NCBI GenBank assembly: GCA_027488375.1
Contig: JAIYBW010000005.1
Location: 248,001-312,000 of the forward strand
Length of the DNA stretch: 64,000 nt
Reading direction: 5' to 3'
Source: Pseudomonadota bacterium
Lineage (GTDB): Bacteria; Bdellovibrionota; Bacteriovoracia; Bacteriovoracales; Bacteriovoracaceae
Part shown: one piece after another, positions 59,544-64,000 of the stretch
How the letters are laid out: each line of letters opens with the position of its first letter
How positions within the stretch are numbered: position 1 is the first letter of the stretch
The notes under the pieces: model-generated
What the model was told of the DNA's origin: nothing
Seen by the model: the letters and a program-made list of their open reading frames with translations, nothing else
The model's database searches: none
Made by a program: the position numbers and the translations under genes

Positions 59544-60568
59544 TAAAAGGGAATCGCCGTAACTTCTTGAGGCGTTTCAAGTCTTAAAGATTTTATTATT
59601 TTTGGATCAATAGCAACCTGTCCATCTTCAAGCACTTTAACAGCTGTTTTAAAAGCAAGAAAGTCATAATCTGAGTGAGTAACAGTCACAAGATAGTCCT
59701 CAGTGCCTTCTAGATCAAAATGATCTGTTGCCATGAGTTTCCCACTGATTTTATTTTTTATTAGATTAATATCTTTTAGAGGACAACGGAAATGAGGTCC
59801 GCCATCAAAGGGATCAACTTCATGAGTATATTTAAAGCCGATACTCTCTAGCATTCTTTTCACTGGTTCAGTTTCTTTACCCACTTTTCCAATAGATTCA
59901 CGGGCCTCCATCGGTAAAAGTGTTTGATAAATATTTTCAGATGGAAAAAGACTGAGAATGAATTCTTTATTGTTCCGGCTCAGAACATCCGCTTCGTGAT
60001 AATTCATGTTTAAAAATCTTCTCCCAACCGCTTCCCAGAGTGGAGAGTTTCCAAATTTATCGAGTGGTGGCATCAATTCTGAATGAATCATCGGCTTGAA
60101 TCGACTTGGATTTTTTGCCATATAAAGAAAACGAACAAAGGATAACTGCTTTCCAAGTTTATCTTGGTGACCCCGGTGGTTAGGATCAAGAATGAGTCCA
60201 CCGATTTCAGTAGGGCCATTTGTATCAAGTCCTAGCTTGAGAGTTCCATGAACAAAACCAGTATTAATGGTTTGAGAAAATTTTGATTCCTGGCCAACAG
60301 AAAGAAAGAAATGTGGTTCATGATCAGTTCCATGTTGAGCATGAATCATTGATACGCCCAACACTTCACCCGATTCAAGTTCCTCTAAAACAAAAATGTA
60401 ATAATTTTCCCAAAGTCGTTTACTTGGATGATGAAAACTTTTAATGGAACTATCAATTTTCATACTGATGATATCTTCATCAGCAGGCAAGTTGATAAAA
60501 GTCATCACCTGGCTCAACTTGAAGAGATCTTTTAAATCATTATGTTGGACTGATCTCAAAATGAACAT
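59540..60568 (-). CDS. astA: Arginine N-succinyltransferase
   Basis: First enzyme of the arginine succinyltransferase pathway (arginine plus succinyl-CoA). The 342-residue protein follows the AstA family closely: ILRSVQHNDLKDLFKLS at the start, SFHHPSKRLWENYYIFVLEE, TEIGGLILDPNHRG, RFLYMAKNPSRFKPMIHSEL, SPLWEAVGRRFLNMNY and FDGGPHFRCP, where the family has FDAGP. The GNAT-like succinyl-CoA fold is intact. No astB, astC, astD or astE is in the window, so it is an orphan here. It overlaps the upstream unknown gene by 13 bases. Confidence 0.88.
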   Translation of the reverse strand: MFILRSVQHNDLKDLFKLSQVMTFINLPADEDIISMKIDSSIKSFHHPSKRLWENYYIFVLEELESGEVLGVSMIHAQHGTDHEPHFFLSVGQESKFSQTINTGFVHGTLKLGLDTNGPTEIGGLILDPNHRGHQDKLGKQLSFVRFLYMAKNPSRFKPMIHSELMPPLDKFGNSPLWEAVGRRFLNMNYHEADVLSRNNKEFILSLFPSENIYQTLLPMEARESIGKVGKETEPVKRMLESIGFKYTHEVDPFDGGPHFRCPLKDINLIKNKISGKLMATDHFDLEGTEDYLVTVTHSDYDFLAFKTAVKVLEDGQVAIDPKIIKSLRLETPQEVTAIPFY

Positions 60569-61272
60569 GTATGTCTCCGAGACAAAACTTCTTCTAATTT
60601 TTTTAAACCACTCAAAGGAAAATCCCAGCCTGGGATAAAGAGAAAAGCATTTTCAGTTTTTCTTCCCAGAAATCCTTCCTCTTCTAAAAAGGAAGCTCGA
60701 GGCTCAAGGGGATAATAACCAGGTGAATCTTCTTCTATCAATAAACCAAATTTTTCAAAAAGTGTATGAAACTGCTCATGAAAACGAGTCCACTTTCCAG
60801 ATTGACCCCATAATTCAGGGCTTAACGCATAATCCAACCAAACTGGGATGAGAAAATCCTGTAAAGTCGAGGCTTCCTCTTTAGATTGAGGGGATAAGCT
60901 CCGTGATAGATGCACAGGGCCTAATTCCTCAAAATGTAGAACTGCTTCTTGAGGACTGATTTTTAAAAAATTGAAGATATCCTTCGGCCATCCACCAAAT
61001 TGAGGTAGATGAATAAAAGGGGGCTGTATCACAGTCTCTTTATTTATCGATGTTATGGACCAATCCTGCCATTTTGCATTGAATACAAGAACCTCTGGAG
61101 AGTTTTGGTAGAGATAATAGATCTTGAGAAGAGCAGGATGGGTAATGGCGCAAGAGGGACCTTCGCCTGAAACATTAAATTGGAATTGTTTTGTTGAGGC
61201 CTGGGATAATAACTGCTTTGAAATCCAATTGGATAATTCTGGGCTTTCAGGAAATATGTTACGAGGTGTCAT
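60556..61272 (-). CDS. Unknown protein coupled to astA
   Basis: I do not recognise this 238-residue protein. It is soluble, with no signal peptide, rich in Phe, Pro and Trp (FIHLPQFGGWPKDIFNF, VWLDYALSPELWGQSGKW, SFLEEEGFLGRKTENAFLFIPGWDFP). The ATG at 61272 is chosen over a TTG nine codons upstream because AAGGA precedes it. It overlaps astA by 13 bases, so the two proteins are probably made together and may share the arginine pathway. It could be a dehydratase-, esterase- or binding-like fold; nothing in the sequence decides this. Confidence 0.6.
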   Translation of the reverse strand: MTPRNIFPESPELSNWISKQLLSQASTKQFQFNVSGEGPSCAITHPALLKIYYLYQNSPEVLVFNAKWQDWSITSINKETVIQPPFIHLPQFGGWPKDIFNFLKISPQEAVLHFEELGPVHLSRSLSPQSKEEASTLQDFLIPVWLDYALSPELWGQSGKWTRFHEQFHTLFEKFGLLIEEDSPGYYPLEPRASFLEEEGFLGRKTENAFLFIPGWDFPLSGLKKLEEVLSRRHTCSF

Positions 61273-61332
61273 CTTGTTGTTATCCTTGATTTCTCTCAAG
61301 ACGCTGAGAGATAATAAGATTTATCAGAGGAT

Positions 61333-61986
61333 ATGACCATCGAAAATGCCCTAAAAATATTTCAAGAAAATTATCAAATGAAGAATTTCACACAGGCGAT
61401 AGAAATTCTTGAAAAACATTCAAATGAAATTGATCCCGTTATTTGGCACTATAACATGGGTTCTTGCTTAGCCGAATTAGGAGAAATGCCTAGGGCAAGA
61501 TACCATTTCTTGAAAGCCGAAGATGGAGGACTGCAGACTGAGGCCTTAAGACAGAATCAAAAATTTGTAGAAAAAAAGCTGGATGTAGAAAAGTGGGAGA
61601 AATCTTTAAGTGCGAGTGATTATATCATTACTGGTGCTCGATTTCTGGGTGATGGCCCACTGCTGACTTTGTCATTACTCGGCTTACTTATATTTTTTAT
61701 TTTGTATAAAAAAATACAAAAAACAAAAAATCTTTTTTTAATGATTACGATCGTCGGCCTATTTCTAGCAACAAATTGGGCGATAAAAAATATGCCTCTA
61801 AAATTAACGATGGAAAAACTAGCAATATATGAAGGTCCTTCAAAAATTTTCGTTCCAAGATCAGAAATTCCTCCTGGAGTCATTATTTTAAGTCTAGGAC
61901 AAGATGATTGGGAACACGTGATTTATCCCTCACGCTTTGAAGGGTGGATAAAAAAATCAAATGCATTAAAAGAGTTGGGAGAGTAA
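61333..61986 (+). CDS. TPR-membrane-SH3 protein (BatE-like)
   Basis: A 217-residue protein. Residues 5-85 form TPR repeats (NFTQAIEILEKHSNEIDPVIWHYNMGSCLAELGEMPRARYHF, in parts). Two membrane helices follow (PLLTLSLLGLLIFFILY and LFLMITIVGLFLATNWAI). Residues about 160-215 look like a bacterial SH3 domain (LAIYEGPSKIFVPRSEIPPG, DDWEHVIYPSRFEGWIKKSNA). TPR plus SH3 around membrane helices is the BatE layout of aerotolerance/Bat clusters, but no BatA-D gene is in the window. It begins a plus-strand run that reaches bamD. Confidence 0.65.
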   Translation: MTIENALKIFQENYQMKNFTQAIEILEKHSNEIDPVIWHYNMGSCLAELGEMPRARYHFLKAEDGGLQTEALRQNQKFVEKKLDVEKWEKSLSASDYIITGARFLGDGPLLTLSLLGLLIFFILYKKIQKTKNLFLMITIVGLFLATNWAIKNMPLKLTMEKLAIYEGPSKIFVPRSEIPPGVIILSLGQDDWEHVIYPSRFEGWIKKSNALKELGE

Positions 61987-62598
61987 ATGAGTTACGAAAA
62001 AGAGATCATGAATAAAGTTCAAAATGGTGAGAGTCTCCCTGATAAACTTGATTTACCGGTTCTAAAATATCTTTGGGAAGCAAGCCCTCTCTACTTTGGT
62101 AAAAAAGAAAATTATCATGAATTTTTTAAAAAAATTTCTGTTTTAAGTTCCTTTAGTGACAATGAAATCAGAATTTTTACGAAGTTTCTTCATCGTCGGG
62201 AATTTATTGCGGATGAAGTTATTTTTAATCAGGGTGATTCTGGCTATGGATTTTATTTTATCTTTGAAGGTTCAGTAGATATTTACGCTAACCATCTCAA
62301 TTCAAATATTGAAGAAAAAGGCGAGTTTATTATTCGTCTTGATCGCAGGCAGTATTTTGGTGAGATGGGTTTATTAGAGGATTTTAATCGAAGAAGTGCT
62401 ACGGTTGTTGCCCATGAAAACACAGTCCTTCTTGGCATCTTTAAACCAGATTTAGAAAATATGTTAGAAATTTATCCTGTCATTGGGGCTAAATTTTTAA
62501 GGGAAACAGCTCTCATTATGGCCAATCGAATGGGCCAGCTTACTAAAGAAATTATGGCCCTCAAAAGAAAACTTAAAGAAGTAGAACAACGGATTTAA
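61987..62598 (+). CDS. Cyclic nucleotide-binding domain protein
   Basis: A 203-residue protein with one cNMP-binding domain (residues about 50-175): EVIFNQGDSGYGFYFIFEGSVDIY, then YFGEMGLLEDFNRRSATVVAHENTVLLGI with the phosphate-binding cassette GEMGLL...RSAT. No DNA-binding domain follows, only a helix (ANRMGQLTKEIMALKRKLKEVEQ) that could pair as a coiled coil. So it is probably a regulatory subunit rather than a CRP-type activator. It follows the TPR-SH3 gene without a gap and precedes the AI-2E permease gene by two bases. Confidence 0.85.
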   Translation: MSYEKEIMNKVQNGESLPDKLDLPVLKYLWEASPLYFGKKENYHEFFKKISVLSSFSDNEIRIFTKFLHRREFIADEVIFNQGDSGYGFYFIFEGSVDIYANHLNSNIEEKGEFIIRLDRRQYFGEMGLLEDFNRRSATVVAHENTVLLGIFKPDLENMLEIYPVIGAKFLRETALIMANRMGQLTKEIMALKRKLKEVEQRI

Positions 62599-62600
62599 AT

Positions 62601-63629
62601 ATGCACCGACATTTAAAAATAAAATTTATACTCTTCTTTGTTTTCATTTTATCCATCATTGGATTTGCATTGCTTTTTCCTCGCCTCACAATGCCTTTTG
62701 GCTTTTCCTACATTGTTTTCCTCATGACGAGACCTTTGACTATACTGTTAACGACTGGACCAGCTAAACAAAGGGTTTTTTACTTTTCATTCTTAATCCT
62801 TGGGATCTCATTTGCCTTATTTCCTCTGTTTGCTGCTTTTTATAATATTGATACAGATTTTGGTCGCCTCACGAGTCAGTTACCTGAGTTAGAGAAAAAA
62901 TTACAAGATAAGTTTTTTATTTTTAAAGTCTATGTCTTTGAACGTTTTGGTTATCGTTTAAATATTGAGCCAGTATCATTTTTCATAAAAAAGATTGAAT
63001 CGAGCGGAATCTTTTTACTGGGCATGATTCCAAATTTCTTATCATCATTTTTTGAGTGGCTACTTCTCGTTCCGATGTTCCTGTATTTTTTCTTTTTTCA
63101 AAGCCAGAAATTTGGAGCCACTTTTTTGAGTGCCATTCCAAACTCAATTTTTGAAAAAGCTTACGTTTTATTTTCACAGTTCAATACTAAATTTGGTGAG
63201 TACATCATCGCGAAATTCATTGAAGCAACGATTCTGGGAACATTTGTCACCATAGGGCTTCTCTTCTTAGATTATCCTTATCCTTTTGTTCTCGGTTTTA
63301 TCGCCGGAATCACCAATATTTTACCTTATATTGGCCCTCTCATAGGTTTAATACCCGCTTTAGGTGTGGGACTTATGTCGAATGATCCTAATATTTCACT
63401 TTTGGGCATGTCGATGGTCTTTCTGATCGCTAATTTGGTAGACATGGTCCTAGTCTTTCCTTTACTTGTTTCTAAAGTCGTAAATCTAAATCCTATGATT
63501 GTTGTGATGAGCGTTATTGTGGGTGGTCAGTTAGGTGGTGTTGTCGGTATGATCTTCATCATCCCGTTTATCGCTTTTTTTAAATTACTCTTTCAAGAGA
63601 TCTATAAAGATCTTTCGGTGCAAATATGA
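62601..63629 (+). CDS. AI-2E family transporter (PerM/UPF0118)
   Basis: A 342-residue inner-membrane protein with the family pattern: three or four N-terminal helices, a soluble middle segment (residues 95-155), and a second helical half. The signature region FGEYIIAKFIEATILGTFVTIG, FVLGFIAGITNILPYIGPLIGLIPA and NPMIVVMSVIVGGQLGG, read in parts, is characteristic. Members export AI-2, ions or other solutes; the substrate cannot be inferred. It overlaps bamD by four bases (ATGA). Confidence 0.9.
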   Translation: MHRHLKIKFILFFVFILSIIGFALLFPRLTMPFGFSYIVFLMTRPLTILLTTGPAKQRVFYFSFLILGISFALFPLFAAFYNIDTDFGRLTSQLPELEKKLQDKFFIFKVYVFERFGYRLNIEPVSFFIKKIESSGIFLLGMIPNFLSSFFEWLLLVPMFLYFFFFQSQKFGATFLSAIPNSIFEKAYVLFSQFNTKFGEYIIAKFIEATILGTFVTIGLLFLDYPYPFVLGFIAGITNILPYIGPLIGLIPALGVGLMSNDPNISLLGMSMVFLIANLVDMVLVFPLLVSKVVNLNPMIVVMSVIVGGQLGGVVGMIFIIPFIAFFKLLFQEIYKDLSVQI

Positions 63630-64000
63630 TTCAAAAATTCATTATTTTATTAATACCACTTTTTATGGCCGCTTGTTCCTCGGATAAACCGAAGGGAAGA
63701 ACTGAGGCTGAGGTTTTATTTAAAGAAGCAGAAGATCTTGTGAAATCAGAAAGATATATTCTTGCGACTGAAAAATTAAACACGATTAAAACTCAACATC
63801 CTTATTCTTTTTATGCAACACCGGCCGAGTTACTCCAGGCCGATGTTCTTTATATGCAGGAGAGTTTTGTAGAGTCGGCCGCTGCGTATCTCTTATTTAG
63901 AGATTTTCACCCAAAGCATGAAAAAATAGCTTACGTGATTTTTAAAATAGCCGAATCTTTTTATAAACAAATTCCAGATACAATTGATAGAGATCTTGAA
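63626..64000 (+). CDS. bamD: Outer-membrane assembly lipoprotein BamD, N-terminal part
   Basis: Lipoprotein of the BAM complex that inserts barrels into the outer membrane. The signal peptide FIILLIPLFMAAC has a clear lipobox MAAC. The mature part has TPR units in the YfiO order: AEVLFKEAEDLVKSERYILATEKLNTI, HPYSFYATPAELLQADVLYMQ and YLLFRDFHPKHEKIAYVIFKIAESFY (seen in parts). The gene starts at the ATG that overlaps the permease stop and runs off the window after 125 codons. BamD would serve the several barrels encoded here. Confidence 0.9.
   Translation, partial: MIQKFIILLIPLFMAACSSDKPKGRTEAEVLFKEAEDLVKSERYILATEKLNTIKTQHPYSFYATPAELLQADVLYMQESFVESAAAYLLFRDFHPKHEKIAYVIFKIAESFYKQIPDTIDRDLE

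Noticed and set aside
1..64000. Mobile elements or CRISPR
   Set aside because: No transposase, integrase or phage motif, no spaced direct repeats of 25-40 bases, and no abrupt change of base composition were seen.

Overview
The window reads as a chromosomal stretch of a low-GC Gram-negative bacterium with an outer membrane. It carries an LptF/G-family permease, the start of bamD, several beta-barrel proteins, lspA and lgt, and many lipoproteins. The combination of CFI-box, FHA, PilZ, CHASE2 and sigma-54 regulatory proteins with many small secreted proteins suggests the Bdellovibrionota (Bacteriovorax-like lineages). That placement is an inference from gene content, not a phylogeny. Coding density is very high, neighbours often overlap by 1-14 bases, and no gap without a gene exceeds about 300 bases. 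No IS element, phage gene, integrase or CRISPR array was seen.

Layout, left to right. 1-2.4 kb: the 3' end of radA, then glpK and a TadE-like pilin gene on the minus strand. 2.4-3.0 kb: a membrane-anchored thioredoxin-like protein. 3.0-12.4 kb: one long minus-strand array in the transcription order beta-barrel protein, CFI-box protein, lptG-like, def, fmt, rpe, hutH, hutU, hutI. 12.4-16.3 kb: galU, an unknown secreted protein and priA. 16.3-21.6 kb: two secreted proteins, one with a Q/N/Y-rich prion-like tail, and a convergent porin-like gene, bounded by two terminators that are exact reverse complements. 21.7-24.5 kb: tRNA-Gln(UUG), prs, pth and ychF behind a good promoter. 24.5-30.4 kb: a lytic transglycosylase, a HAMP membrane protein, mrp with two small genes, and a Q-rich exported protein behind a convincing sigma-54 promoter.

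30.4-35.0 kb: etfA, etfB, an acyl-CoA dehydrogenase, folK, a 52-residue lipoprotein with a TTG start, and a beta-barrel gene. 35.1-42.3 kb: a deoxynucleoside kinase, a LysM lipoprotein, a degenerate M48 peptidase, an AmgK-MurU pair for cell-wall sugar recycling, small ferredoxins, a PilZ membrane protein and an endonuclease IV-like protein. 42.5-49.8 kb: a second degenerate M48 membrane protein, a CHASE2 histidine kinase, an NtrC-type regulator, lspA, lgt, a membrane protein whose C-terminus resembles signal peptidase I without its catalytic lysine, and a small beta-barrel. 49.9-54.2 kb: a ferredoxin, a fused isobutyryl-CoA mutase (icmF) and its coupled cobalamin adenosyltransferase. 54.2-58.8 kb: an FHA membrane protein, a glutaredoxin 2, an A-type Fe-S carrier, a YgfZ-TPR fusion and an HExxH protein resembling 2-oxoglutarate-dependent peptide hydroxylases. 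58.8-64 kb: tRNA-Asn, an orphan arginine succinyltransferase with an unknown partner, then a TPR-SH3 membrane protein, a cyclic-nucleotide-binding protein, an AI-2E-family permease and bamD, which runs off the window.

The strongest candidate for an undescribed system is 42.5-49.2 kb. A sensor kinase, a sigma-54 activator and both dedicated lipoprotein-maturation enzymes are bracketed by two membrane proteins that look like catalytically dead peptidases (M48-like and S26-like). Other leads are the prion-like secreted protein, the sigma-54-driven exported protein, the YgfZ-TPR fusion, the orphan HExxH hydroxylase-like protein, and a terminator whose hairpin loop carries the start codon of the next gene.
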